Positions 43,546 through 52,056 of a stretch of 64,000 nt of DNA are shown piece after piece. The stretch comes from Lactobacillus kitasatonis DSM 16761 = JCM 1039 (GTDB lineage Bacteria > Bacillota > Bacilli > Lactobacillales > Lactobacillaceae), in the NCBI RefSeq assembly GCF_000615285.1, contig NZ_BALU01000007.1, positions 1 through 64,000 of the forward strand, read 5' to 3'. The notes under the pieces were generated by a model that saw nothing but the letters and a program-made list of their open reading frames with translations, did no database searches and was not told the origin of the DNA. The stretch's first letter is position 1. Each line of letters starts with the position of its first letter. The position numbers were made by a program, and so were the translations under genes.

Positions 43546-44196
43546 CTATAAATGCATCTTGTTCCAAGAAGGAATCTTGATTTCGCCCTTATCGCTCATT
43601 GTCATGATAGTGATTGAGGCATTTCTAGGACCTGGTACAAGAGGGATGTTATCGCCGTAACGGTACCACAAGCTTCTAATAGTGAAGCCGTGAGTTACAA
43701 GTAAAATATTTTCAGCACCATCAAGTTGGCTGATTAACTTAAAGCCTTTATCAAGACGTGCCCAGTATTCTTCTGCGTTTTCTGCATCGTGGTATGGGTC
43801 AGCATCCTTAATCCAGTCCTTGATTGTGTCGATGCTTTCGTGGACAAATAATTCTTGTCTAGTAGCATAGCCGTGGCTGCCACCTATCATGCGCCAAGCC
43901 ATTTCAGAGTCGAGACCTTCGAAATAGCCGTAGAATTGTTCTCTAAAGAATGGGCTAGCAAGGTGTTGTAATTCATCCTTGTTAACGTTGTGCTTCATGA
44001 TGATTTCGCAGGTGTCGCTAGCTCTCTTCAAGTCACTGGATAAGGCAATATCGAATGGAACATCCTTTAAAGCTTCGCCGGCTTTTTCAGCACCTTCAAT
44101 ACCTGGTTCAGTTAATGGAGTATCACACCAGCCTTGCATCTTGTTGTAGCGGTTAATATAAGTTTGACCATGTCGAACAACGTAAATTCTTTTCAT
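43546..44196 (-). CDS. Histidine phosphatase (phosphoglycerate mutase family)
   Basis: A 216-residue enzyme with the RHG motif VVRHGQTYINRYNKMQGW at the N-terminus (catalytic His9), a second active-site His in LLVTHGFTIRSLWY, and LSSDLKRASDTCEI. It is a cytoplasmic phosphatase of the PhoE/GpmB group, likely acting on small phosphate esters, not a glycolytic mutase. AAGGAGAAA ribosome binding site. Monocistronic, with a terminator shared with the ABC permease. Confidence 0.85.
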   Translation of the reverse strand: MKRIYVVRHGQTYINRYNKMQGWCDTPLTEPGIEGAEKAGEALKDVPFDIALSSDLKRASDTCEIIMKHNVNKDELQHLASPFFREQFYGYFEGLDSEMAWRMIGGSHGYATRQELFVHESIDTIKDWIKDADPYHDAENAEEYWARLDKGFKLISQLDGAENILLVTHGFTIRSLWYRYGDNIPLVPGPRNASITIMTMSDKGEIKIPSWNKMHL

Positions 44197-44219
44197 CTTT
44201 TTCTCCTTATGAAAATAAA

Positions 44220-44252
44220 AAATTCACCCTTATTCTATTGGAAAAGGGTGAG
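44220..44252 (-). terminator. Terminator of the matrixin gene
   Basis: TCACCCTT and AAGGGTGA around a 12-base loop; on the minus strand it is followed by ATTTTTTA. Confidence 0.65.
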
Positions 44253-44265
44253 CAAATAAAGCTAA

Positions 44266-44952
44266 TTATTTTTCGTGATAAATTTTTCTGACATTTCTAA
44301 TATCTTGCGGCTGAATCGTGTAGATTGAACCCTTAGGATACATGACTGAAACGGAATTCGTGTGGTTTAAACCAATCGCGTGGCCCAGTTCGTGTTCTGC
44401 CGTATTAACGATGCGGTTGTTGCTGTAGCCGTACCACTCGTTTTGCAAGTAGTAGCGGTTCAAATGCACGTCAGCTTTTAACAAATGACCTGTTGATGGG
44501 TTATAAGTCGTCGCTGTTTCACCGGCCGCGTTGGTGTCACTATCATCGACTGTGCTGATCACGATTTGGGCGCGACTTTTATCATTGGTTTGATGGAAAG
44601 TAAAAGCACCCGTTCTGTTCCAGGCATTCATTGCGTCAATTGCAGCTGAACGTAGCTGGAGATTATTTTTAATATCAACATAGACATTAGCTTCCGGCTC
44701 TGACCAAACGCGCGTCTCAGAAGAATTATCATTTTCAGTTTTGTCAGTATCTGTTTTTGTATTTGGATTAACGCCATTTTTTGGCGCAGTTGCTGTTCCC
44801 GTCGTGAGCAATTGATTGATACGATAGCTAAGTGTAGCTAAAGAATCATTGGTAGCTATTTGGAAGTTGGGGTTGTTTTTATAAGTCCAAACACCAAATG
44901 CGAGAAGAGCAAGCAAGAAAATATTTCGAATAAATCTAAAAAATGGTCTCAT
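44266..44952 (-). CDS. Membrane-anchored matrixin-family metalloprotease
   Basis: About 228 residues from ATG 44952, with GGAG 9 bases upstream; a TTG at 44967 would contain that site. An N-terminal membrane anchor (about residues 6-24) is followed by a Thr/Asn/Lys linker and the catalytic domain. The zinc motif HELGHAIGLNHTNS (HExxHxxGxxH) and a following Met turn in SVMYPKG identify the matrixin clan. It is exposed outside the cell and may process surface proteins. Related short matrixins are common in lactobacilli; the substrate is unknown. Confidence 0.85.
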   Translation of the reverse strand: MRPFFRFIRNIFLLALLAFGVWTYKNNPNFQIATNDSLATLSYRINQLLTTGTATAPKNGVNPNTKTDTDKTENDNSSETRVWSEPEANVYVDIKNNLQLRSAAIDAMNAWNRTGAFTFHQTNDKSRAQIVISTVDDSDTNAAGETATTYNPSTGHLLKADVHLNRYYLQNEWYGYSNNRIVNTAEHELGHAIGLNHTNSVSVMYPKGSIYTIQPQDIRNVRKIYHEK

Positions 44953-45102
44953 ATTTTTTAACTCCAACGTTGAAATTATAATCTTTAGAGTTTAAATTTT
45001 CACCAATTTTTACTTATATTTTGTTTGCGAGCGTGAAAACTATCATGAAAGCGCTATTCATGCTAAAATAGATAGCAAGTTTTTTATGGAAAAGGTGATT
45101 AA

Positions 45103-47409
45103 ATGGCTACAGCCAAAACTGAAAATAATGAAAAAGAACTTGAGCAAAAACACCTTGATAACATCATGGTACAGATCAAGGCGCGCGAAAAGTCTTTAAA
45201 GAAATCTATCAAATCAGCTGAAGGCGAAGCAAGAGAGCTTAATTCACACTTTTTTGACGATGTGAAATTGGACTACGATGGCTATTCCACTTCAATGGAA
45301 ACTGCCTTGTCAATTCACCAACAGCAACAATTATTGAGCGAGCGTGAACATGCTTGGCAACATTCAGCTAAGCAATTAGACACGGTAGAACGCCTTGAAA
45401 AGCGACCATACTTTGCACGTGTAGATTTCAAGGAAAACGGCGAAGATAAGCCTGAAACCATTTATATTGGCTTGGGTTCCTTTGCGGATAAAGATGATCA
45501 TTTCTTGATCTATGACTGGCGTGCACCTATTTCTTCAATTTATTACGATGGAAAATTAGGCAAAGTTACCTATAACTCACCAGAAGGTGAAATTACCGTC
45601 GATATGACCAAGAAGCGTCAATTCATGATCGAAGACGGCAAGATCATCAACATGTTTGACACCAATGAGTCAATCGGTGACCAAATGCTTTTGTCTGTTT
45701 TGTCCGAAAAATCCAGCACACAGATGAAATCGATCGTAACGACGATTCAACGTGAACAAAACAAGATCATCAGAAATACCAGTGCTGACTTGTTGTTTGT
45801 TCAAGGTGCAGCTGGTTCTGGTAAGACTAGTGCTATTTTGCAAAGAATTGCCTTTCTTTTGTACCGTTACCGCGGCAACTTAACTTCAAGCGACGTTATC
45901 ATGTTTAGTCCTAACCAATTGTTTAACGACTACATCAAGAACGTTTTGCCTGAAATGGGTGAACAAAACATGGTTCAAATGACCTACTGGCAATTTGTTG
46001 CTCGTCGTTTGCCAGGGATGAACGTTGAAAACCTGTTCAAGCAATTCGAAGATCAAACTGCCGACACCAGCATCAGCAAATTCAAGGATTCTGTCAGCTT
46101 CTTTAACTTGCTTACGCGTTATGCAAAGCGTCTTAACAAGCGTGGTGTGGTCTTTAAGAATATCTACTTCCGTGATAAGAAGAAGCCATACTTTGATAAA
46201 GATAAGATCAAAGAGATCTACTACTCATTCAATGAAAATTACAGTTTGGCTAACCGTATCGACGCTACACGTGAAGAATTGATCAAGATGCTTAACCGTA
46301 AGATTACGCCTGAAACTAAGAAGGCTTGGGTAGCTCGTACTATTGAAGGGATGAGCCAACAAGAATTGAACGACTTGTATGATCGTCCTGACCAGGAATT
46401 CGAATCCGAAGCAAAAGAAGAGGCCTTCTTGGGTAGAAAGATCGTTTTGGCCGCATTGAAGGGCGTTCACAAACTTATTTTGCACAACCACTTCCTCAAC
46501 ATGCGTGCACAATACCTTAGCTTTTTGCGTGCCGTACCTAAGATGGTTGATTTAAGCAAGTGGGACATCGACGAAGACGAATGGATGAAGCATGTCGAAG
46601 ATGTAAAAGACAACTTCAAGAAGCACGATATTGCAATGAGCGACGTTTCCGCATACTTGTACCTTTACGACTTAGTTACTGGCCGTAGAACCGACTTTGA
46701 AATGCGTTATGCCTTTATCGATGAAATTCAAGACTACACTCCATTCCAATTAGCATACCTCAAGTACAACTTCCCACGTGCCAAGTTCACCATGTTAGGT
46801 GACTTGAACCAAGCTATCTTTACTAAGGACGAAAGCCGCAGTTTGCTTAAGCAAATTTCTGGTTTATTTGATCCAAAGAAGACTGATGTTGTGCAGCTTA
46901 CTAAGTCATATCGTTCAACTAAGGAATTGACCAACTTTACCAGGCAAATTTTGCGCCAAGGTGAAAAGATCGAAGTCTTTAACAGAAAGGGTCCTAAGCC
47001 AGTTATCTGGGGCAGAAAGACCGATGAAGAAGCTGTTGCCGTTTTGAGCAATGTTTTACGCGATAACGAAAAGCATAAGATGACCACAGCTGTTATTACC
47101 AAGGATTTGGCTAGTGCTAAGTTTGTTCACAAGATGCTTGAGGATCGCGGCGAAAAGGCAACTTTGATTGCGACTGCTAACCAACGTTTAGTTGATGGTA
47201 CTTTGATTATTCCATCATACCTTGCAAAGGGTCTAGAATTTGACGCCGTAATCATGTGGGGTGCTTCAAAAGAAAACTACCACCGCTTAGATGAAACGCA
47301 ATTAGTTTACACGATTACTTCACGTGCTATGTACAAGCTGGACATCATTTACACCGGTGAAAAGAGTCCGCTTCTTGACGTAGATAAGAGCACCTACGAA
47401 GAAAAATAA
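45103..47409 (+). CDS. helD: RNA polymerase recycling motor HelD
   Basis: A 768-residue UvrD/Rep-like helicase. Order: N-terminal antiparallel coiled coil (about residues 1-75, HLDNIMVQIKAREKSLKKS), Walker A LFVQGAAGSGKTSAILQRI near residue 230, Walker B-like AFIDEIQDYTPFQ near 540, helicase motif TKSYRSTKEL, and a C-terminal VYTITSRAMYKL motif. This layout matches HelD, which strips stalled RNA polymerase from DNA using ATP. AAAAGGTG precedes the ATG. Codon use is GC-rich and typical of a well-expressed core gene. Confidence 0.9.
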   Translation: MATAKTENNEKELEQKHLDNIMVQIKAREKSLKKSIKSAEGEARELNSHFFDDVKLDYDGYSTSMETALSIHQQQQLLSEREHAWQHSAKQLDTVERLEKRPYFARVDFKENGEDKPETIYIGLGSFADKDDHFLIYDWRAPISSIYYDGKLGKVTYNSPEGEITVDMTKKRQFMIEDGKIINMFDTNESIGDQMLLSVLSEKSSTQMKSIVTTIQREQNKIIRNTSADLLFVQGAAGSGKTSAILQRIAFLLYRYRGNLTSSDVIMFSPNQLFNDYIKNVLPEMGEQNMVQMTYWQFVARRLPGMNVENLFKQFEDQTADTSISKFKDSVSFFNLLTRYAKRLNKRGVVFKNIYFRDKKKPYFDKDKIKEIYYSFNENYSLANRIDATREELIKMLNRKITPETKKAWVARTIEGMSQQELNDLYDRPDQEFESEAKEEAFLGRKIVLAALKGVHKLILHNHFLNMRAQYLSFLRAVPKMVDLSKWDIDEDEWMKHVEDVKDNFKKHDIAMSDVSAYLYLYDLVTGRRTDFEMRYAFIDEIQDYTPFQLAYLKYNFPRAKFTMLGDLNQAIFTKDESRSLLKQISGLFDPKKTDVVQLTKSYRSTKELTNFTRQILRQGEKIEVFNRKGPKPVIWGRKTDEEAVAVLSNVLRDNEKHKMTTAVITKDLASAKFVHKMLEDRGEKATLIATANQRLVDGTLIIPSYLAKGLEFDAVIMWGASKENYHRLDETQLVYTITSRAMYKLDIIYTGEKSPLLDVDKSTYEEK

Positions 47410-47464
47410 TTGACAAATTATTTTTTGGCGTTTATTATCTTAATCAACATTAAAAACAACTTAG

Positions 47465-47715
47465 AACAGAAGCAGTAATACCTGTCGTAATAATAGAGAG
47501 TTTCTGATGGTGGAAATGAAACATACGCTGGTATGAAGTCACATCTGCGAGTTGATTTTCTGAATTGAGTAGGAAGACCCGGGGTTAGCCCGTTACAGCT
47601 AAAGGTTGATTATCGAACTTATTGAGGCAAGCTGCGTGAGCAGTTTGTGAACATGAGGTGGAACCGCGATTTCATTCGCCCTCGTAGCCAATTTGGCTAT
47701 GGGGGCTTTTTCTTT
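47465..47715 (+). promoter_or_regulatory. T-box riboswitch leader with terminator 1
   Basis: Stem I base: GCAG (47472-47475) pairs with CTGC, leaving AGTA on the 5' side and GAAGTCACA on the 3' side; CAC at 47540-47542 followed by A is the best specifier candidate, i.e. histidine. The T-box AGGTGGAACCGCG lies at 47656-47668 and is followed by the terminator stem 47678-47706 with TTTTTC. The base after UGG in the bulge is A, expected to pair with a U discriminator, which does not fit a standard tRNA-His (C73), so the amino acid is not certain; ACA (Thr) and ATC (Ile) are alternatives. Confidence 0.8.
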
Positions 47716-47822
47716 TTGATAATCAACCTAGTGAGGCATTTTGCGTGAGCAAGTGCGAACATGAGGTGGAAACACGATGCGTTCGTCCTCTTAGGGTAAG
47801 TCCTAAGGGGGCGTTTTTTATT
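47716..47822 (+). promoter_or_regulatory. Second T-box-like antiterminator/terminator module
   Basis: GTGAGGCATTTTGCGTGAGC and AACATGAGGTGGAAACACG repeat the 3' half of the first T-box (TTGAGGCAAGCTGCGTGAGC, AACATGAGGTGGAACCGCG). A second terminator (GTCCTCTTAGG / CCTAAGGGGGC, then TTTTTT) follows. GATAATCAACC at 47718 is complementary to GGTTGATTATC near 47605 in the first copy. No second stem I is present. Confidence 0.75.
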
Positions 47823-47840
47823 AGGAAAATGGGTGAGAAT

Positions 47841-48488
47841 ATGTCGCTGAAATACATTACAGAAATATTGCCAGCTTTATTTAGTGGAGTGGGGATGACG
47901 TTGAACATCTTCTTTTGGACTTTAATTTTAGCAACACCGCTTGGAATTTTAGTCTCATTGGGAGAAATGAGTAAGATCAAACCACTTAAGTGGGTCGTTA
48001 ACTTTTACGTTTGGATCATGAGAGGTACGCCATTACTTTTGCAACTGATTTTTGTCTTTTATGGTTTGCCAATTATTCATATTGTTTTTCCACGTTACCA
48101 AGCTGCTTTATTTGCTTTTGTCTTAAACTATGCGGCTTATTTCGCTGAAATTTTCCGGGGTGGTTTTCAATCAATCGACCAAGGTCAGTTCGAAGCTGCA
48201 CAAGTGTTGCGCTTGAACCGCTGGCAAACGATGACCAAGATCATTATTCCCCAGGTGATTAAGATCGTGTTGCCATCAATCGGTAACGAAGTTATCAACT
48301 TGGTAAAGGATTCATCATTGGTTTACGTAATTGGTTTAGGCGACTTGCTTAGAGCCGGAAACGTTGCGATGGCAAGGGATGTAACCTTGGTACCACTTGT
48401 ACTAGTTGGCGTCATTTACTTGCTCTTGATTAGTATTTGTGCCTTTATTCTTAAACGACTTGAAAAGCACTTCTCTTATTACAAGTAG
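47841..48488 (+). CDS. Polar amino-acid ABC transporter permease
   Basis: About 215 residues from ATG 47841 (ATG 47829 is possible; longer forms run into the T-box leader). Five membrane segments and the permease EAA loop QFEAAQVLRLNRWQTMTKII place it in the HisM/GlnP family; RGTPLLLQLIFVFYGLP is the typical second motif. It forms the membrane part of the transporter with the ATPase and binding protein that follow. Expression is controlled by the T-box: the operon is read when the cognate tRNA is uncharged. Confidence 0.9.
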   Translation: MSLKYITEILPALFSGVGMTLNIFFWTLILATPLGILVSLGEMSKIKPLKWVVNFYVWIMRGTPLLLQLIFVFYGLPIIHIVFPRYQAALFAFVLNYAAYFAEIFRGGFQSIDQGQFEAAQVLRLNRWQTMTKIIIPQVIKIVLPSIGNEVINLVKDSSLVYVIGLGDLLRAGNVAMARDVTLVPLVLVGVIYLLLISICAFILKRLEKHFSYYK

Positions 48489-48504
48489 GATCAGGTGAAA
48501 ACAA

Positions 48505-49125
48505 ATGTTAGAAGTAAAGAACTTATGCAAAGAATTTAACAACCGTCCGATCTTGAAGGACATTTCTTTTACGTTAAAAGATGGCGAAATCATGACGATC
48601 GTTGGTCCATCTGGTGCTGGTAAAACGACTTTGCTTAGAATTATCGCGGGCCTTGAAACGAAGGACAGTGGTGAAATTTTAATCGATGGTAAACCATATG
48701 ACCCAGGTAAAGTTGGCGTCGTTTTCCAGGATTTTAACCTTTTCCCTAATTTAAACGTACTTCAAAACATTACTTTGGCACCAACGATGGTGCTCAAGGA
48801 ATCCAAGGAGGAAGCCGATCAGAACGCTAAAAAGTTGCTTGATCAATTGCAGATGAATGGTCGAGAAAAACAGTACCCATATCAATTATCAGGTGGTCAA
48901 AAGCAACGTGTCGCAATCGCTAGAGCTTTGGCGATGAAGCCAAGAATTTTATGTTATGATGAACCAACTTCTGCCCTTGATCCTAACTTGCGTAAAGAAG
49001 TGGAAAAGATGATCTTGGATTTGAAGAAGTCAGGCTTAACGCAATTGATCATCACGCACGATTTGACCTTCGCTAAGAACGTGGCCGATCAGATGCTTAA
49101 TGTCCAGCCATTAAGTGAGGCGTAG
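48505..49125 (+). CDS. Polar amino-acid ABC transporter ATPase
   Basis: A 206-residue ATPase: Walker A GPSGAGKTTLLRII near residue 33, signature LSGGQKQRVAIARAL, Walker B ILCYDEPTSALDP. It is shorter than most GlnQ/HisP proteins (about 240), ending soon after TQLIITHDLTFAKNVADQM. AGGTG ribosome binding site, 16 bases after the permease gene and 3 bases before the binding-protein gene, so the three are one operon. Confidence 0.9.
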   Translation: MLEVKNLCKEFNNRPILKDISFTLKDGEIMTIVGPSGAGKTTLLRIIAGLETKDSGEILIDGKPYDPGKVGVVFQDFNLFPNLNVLQNITLAPTMVLKESKEEADQNAKKLLDQLQMNGREKQYPYQLSGGQKQRVAIARALAMKPRILCYDEPTSALDPNLRKEVEKMILDLKKSGLTQLIITHDLTFAKNVADQMLNVQPLSEA

Positions 49126-49128
49126 TCT

Positions 49129-49947
49129 ATGAAGAAAAGATGGATTTTCGGTTTATTAGCTACTTTAATGCTAGTGCTAACTGGTTGTGAAAGCGTGAAG
49201 GAACGCGCAAATACGCAAGACACGTGGAGTAAGATTACACAGAAAAATCAGGTTGTGGTGGGTCTTGATGACAGTTTCGTGCCCATGGGTTTTGAGAAAA
49301 AGAATGGGCAGCTAATTGGTTATGACATTGATTTAGCTAAGGCTGTGTTTAAACAATATGGCATCCACGTTAGTTTTCAAACGATCGACTGGTCGATGAA
49401 CGTCACAGAATTGCGTAACAGCACAATCGACTTGTTATGGAACGGCTACAGTATTACGCCTGAACGTAAGAAAAAAGTGGCCTTTAGTCGACCATATTTG
49501 CGCAACAGACAGGTACTCGTCGTTAAGAAGGACAGCGGCATTAATTCGTTTAAGCAGATGAAAAAGTATGAATTAGGGATGCAAACCGGTTCAACTGCCG
49601 AGCAGTGGTATGAAACTAAGCAAAATGTTTTGTACGCAAAAAAGACCGTGCTCTATGACACGATCTCTAATTCGTTCTTAGATTTGAATGCCGGTCGGAT
49701 TCAGGGTATTTTATTAGATGAAGTTTATGCCAACTACTACATTGCTCACATGACTAAGAGCAAGGACTACAAGGTGATTCAAAATGATAATGTGCCAAAG
49801 GATTTGTTTGTGGTCGGAATGCGTAAGGGTGACAAGACTTTGCGTAAAAAGGTCAATGCCGGCTTAGTTCTCTTGCAAAAAAATGGTACACTAGCTAAGT
49901 TGAATAAAAAGTGGTTTGGCAAGGAAAGCAATTATTTAGGTAGATAG
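49129..49947 (+). CDS. Polar amino-acid binding lipoprotein
   Basis: A 272-residue lipoprotein: signal peptide with lipobox LVLTGC (Cys near residue 21) and a SBP_bac_3 fold (VVVGLDDSFVPMGFEKKNGQ, IGYDIDLAKAVFKQYG, TIDLLWNGYSITPERKKKVA). It captures an amino acid outside the cell for the permease and ATPase upstream. The T-box specifier suggests histidine, making this comparable to hisXYZ sets in other Lactobacillales, but the ligand cannot be read from this sequence alone. Confidence 0.85.
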   Translation: MKKRWIFGLLATLMLVLTGCESVKERANTQDTWSKITQKNQVVVGLDDSFVPMGFEKKNGQLIGYDIDLAKAVFKQYGIHVSFQTIDWSMNVTELRNSTIDLLWNGYSITPERKKKVAFSRPYLRNRQVLVVKKDSGINSFKQMKKYELGMQTGSTAEQWYETKQNVLYAKKTVLYDTISNSFLDLNAGRIQGILLDEVYANYYIAHMTKSKDYKVIQNDNVPKDLFVVGMRKGDKTLRKKVNAGLVLLQKNGTLAKLNKKWFGKESNYLGR

Positions 49948-49949
49948 CA

Positions 49950-50402
49950 ATGAAGCAGATAAATGATTTTACCCTGAAAAAGATTGATGAAATGAGCGGC
50001 CGTGAGCTGTTTTGCACGGAAAGATTGCGTGAAGAAACGTTTGTGACCGAGCAAAAGATTACTTTGCCTGAACTTGATGACCAAGATTTGATCGCAATTC
50101 AAGCGTACCGTTTGAACGATGATCAAACGAATGCGCTGGCTACTTGCCGGATTTTTGAAGAAGATGGCAAGTGGATGTTGGGCCGCGTTGCGGTGTCAAA
50201 GGTGGCTAGAGGGATGCACCTCGGCAGCAAGATGGTTGAAGCGGTACAAGAATACTTGCGCGAAAAGGGCGTAGCGGCGTTATACTGCCATGCCCAAATG
50301 CGGGTTGAACCGTTTTATACCAAATTAGGCTATCAAGAAATCGGCGAGCCATTTGAAGAAGCTGGCATTCAGCACATCATGATGAAAAAGGACTTGAACT
50401 AA
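49950..50402 (+). CDS. ElaA-like GNAT acetyltransferase
   Basis: A 150-residue GNAT protein starting 2 bases after the binding-protein stop, so translated from the same mRNA. VAVSKVARGMHLGSKMVEAV is the acetyl-CoA loop, followed by YCHAQMRVEPFYTKLGYQEI, a sequence typical of ElaA/YjcF-type members. The substrate is unknown. It overlaps the convergent hydrolase gene by four bases. Confidence 0.85.
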   Translation: MKQINDFTLKKIDEMSGRELFCTERLREETFVTEQKITLPELDDQDLIAIQAYRLNDDQTNALATCRIFEEDGKWMLGRVAVSKVARGMHLGSKMVEAVQEYLREKGVAALYCHAQMRVEPFYTKLGYQEIGEPFEEAGIQHIMMKKDLN

Positions 50403-50959
50403 TCGAGTTCTTTTTTAATTGTGGGCACAATCTGGTTAACCAGAAATCCGTTACCTTTATCAGTTAAATGCTGGCCATCTGCTTGGTAATATGTCGATAT
50501 GTGTTTGAGCTTTCTCATGGCCGGAAGAATATCCACAAATGGTGATTTGTGCTCAAAAGCAACTTTTTTGGCAATCGAGTTAAACAAATCAAGGCGCTCA
50601 TCACCATAAAATTGATTGATTTCGCTATTTGTGGGATCGGGATAACAAAGTCCCACAACGACGCTTTTACCTACAGTATCAAGGATTTGACCTAGATTTC
50701 TTTCATAGTTTTCAGGACTAATGCCCCATGCCGTAGCGGCGTCGTTATTACCGTATTCAACAACAGTTAAATCTTTTTCTGCAGGAATCTGCACTAAATA
50801 ATCAACGCCTTCGACGGTAGTTGCACCACTTTTAGAGATGTTTTCCACCTGTGTATAATTGTTAAGCTGTTTTTTAAACAAATTAGTTACAAGGTTGGTG
50901 TCACAGCCGTCACGATAACCGTTGAAAATTGAATCGCCAAATAAAATTATTTTTTTCAT
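50399..50959 (-). CDS. SGNH/GDSL hydrolase
   Basis: A 186-residue esterase. Block I IILFGDSIFNGYRDG holds the nucleophile Ser9; block III is VEYGNNDA; the catalytic Asp-His pair is in QADGQHLTDKGNGF. No signal peptide, so it acts inside the cell, probably on acetyl or acyl esters. GAAAGG precedes the ATG. Short GDSL proteins of this size are common in lactobacilli. Confidence 0.85.
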   Translation of the reverse strand: MKKIILFGDSIFNGYRDGCDTNLVTNLFKKQLNNYTQVENISKSGATTVEGVDYLVQIPAEKDLTVVEYGNNDAATAWGISPENYERNLGQILDTVGKSVVVGLCYPDPTNSEINQFYGDERLDLFNSIAKKVAFEHKSPFVDILPAMRKLKHISTYYQADGQHLTDKGNGFLVNQIVPTIKKELD

Positions 50960-51004
50960 AGTTTCAGCCTTTCCGTTATAATAAGTAAGTTAGAGGAACA
51001 GGAT

Positions 51005-51919
51005 ATGAAGAATTATACAAGCTTTGAAAGAAATGAATGGGCAAAACTTGCACCCAAAAATAAAGTAAATATCACAAAAGAAGAGCTAGCTAGCATCAAG
51101 TCTTTGGGCGATGTCGTTGATTTGACTGACGTCCACGAGATTTACACTAGTTTGATTAGCTATTTACACTTAGTTTACCAACAAAAAAGGGATGCACAAG
51201 AGGCTCAGATTGAATTTTTACATAAGGATTTTAAGCCGGCGCCATTTATCATCGGTATTTCTGGTTCTGTTGCGGTAGGCAAGTCAACAACCGCTCGTTT
51301 GTTGCAACTTCTTCTTAAAAGAACGTACCCAGAGCTAAAAGTTCATTTAATGACCACTGATGGTTTTCTTTATACTAATGAAGAATTGCAGCGTCGTAAC
51401 CTCATGCCACGCAAGGGATTCCCTGAAAGTTACAATATGACAATGCTCAGCGATTTCTTGAAAGACGTGCTGAGCGGCAAAGATGATATCGTTTATCCAC
51501 TGTATTCACAGGAATTGAGTGATATTGTGCCTGGAAAATATGGTCATGTGAAGAATCCTGATGTTTTGATCATCGAAGGCATCAATACTTTGCAGCTGCC
51601 GGAAAGTGGCCAAGTCGTAACGAGCGACTTCTTCGATTTCTCTATTTACATCGACGCTGACGAAGATTTGATTGAAAAATGGTACATGCAACGCTTCAAG
51701 AAGGTATTGAAACTAAACAAAGATAAGCCAAATAATTTCTACTATGAAATGGCTAACGGTCCGCTAGATGATGCTTTAAAGCTAGCTGAAGAGACCTGGC
51801 AAATGGTCAACTTGGTCAACCTACGTGAATATATTGCGCCAACAAAGGAACGAGCTAGTTTGATTTTGCATAAAACAAATGGACATTTAATCGATCGAAT
51901 TTACCTAAGACATATTTAA
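51005..51919 (+). CDS. coaA: Type I pantothenate kinase
   Basis: A 304-residue kinase that commits pantothenate to coenzyme A. The P-loop FIIGISGSVAVGKSTTARLL lies near residue 88-105, followed by MTTDGFLYTNEELQRRNLMP and RKGFPESYNM, both CoaA signatures. AGAGGAACAGG precedes the ATG. It is followed by the promoter and leader of efp. Confidence 0.95.
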   Translation: MKNYTSFERNEWAKLAPKNKVNITKEELASIKSLGDVVDLTDVHEIYTSLISYLHLVYQQKRDAQEAQIEFLHKDFKPAPFIIGISGSVAVGKSTTARLLQLLLKRTYPELKVHLMTTDGFLYTNEELQRRNLMPRKGFPESYNMTMLSDFLKDVLSGKDDIVYPLYSQELSDIVPGKYGHVKNPDVLIIEGINTLQLPESGQVVTSDFFDFSIYIDADEDLIEKWYMQRFKKVLKLNKDKPNNFYYEMANGPLDDALKLAEETWQMVNLVNLREYIAPTKERASLILHKTNGHLIDRIYLRHI

Positions 51920-51924
51920 TTTGG

Positions 51925-51994
51925 TATACTGTAAATTATGAATACGATTTATTTATTATTAATTAAAAAATTTGCTTTGCCCCCAGCGTGTTAA
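51925..51994 (+). promoter_or_regulatory. Promoter and putative leaderless Pro-Pro mini-ORF before efp
   Basis: TTGGTATACT gives an extended -10 (TATACT 51925-51930), putting the start of transcription at about 51937. An ATG at 51938 opens 18 codons, MNTIYLLLIKKFALPPAC, then TAA at 51992-51994. No ribosome binding site is needed if the mRNA is leaderless. The CCC-CCA Pro-Pro pair is a type of motif on which ribosomes pause without EF-P. The region to 52056 has no other gene. Confidence 0.4.
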
Positions 51995-52056
51995 AAAAGA
52001 GAAAAACGCAAAAATTAAAAAAACGAGATTGAAGAAAATTAAGGGAGAAAAAGTAA

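Noticed and set aside
45047..45062. cre site before helD (TGA AAG CGC TAT TCA)
   Set aside because: Spacing is one base off the cre consensus and there is no reason for catabolite control of helD.
47745..47840. N-terminal extension of the permease by 32 codons
   Set aside because: It lies within the second T-box/terminator module; the membrane protein starts normally at 47841.
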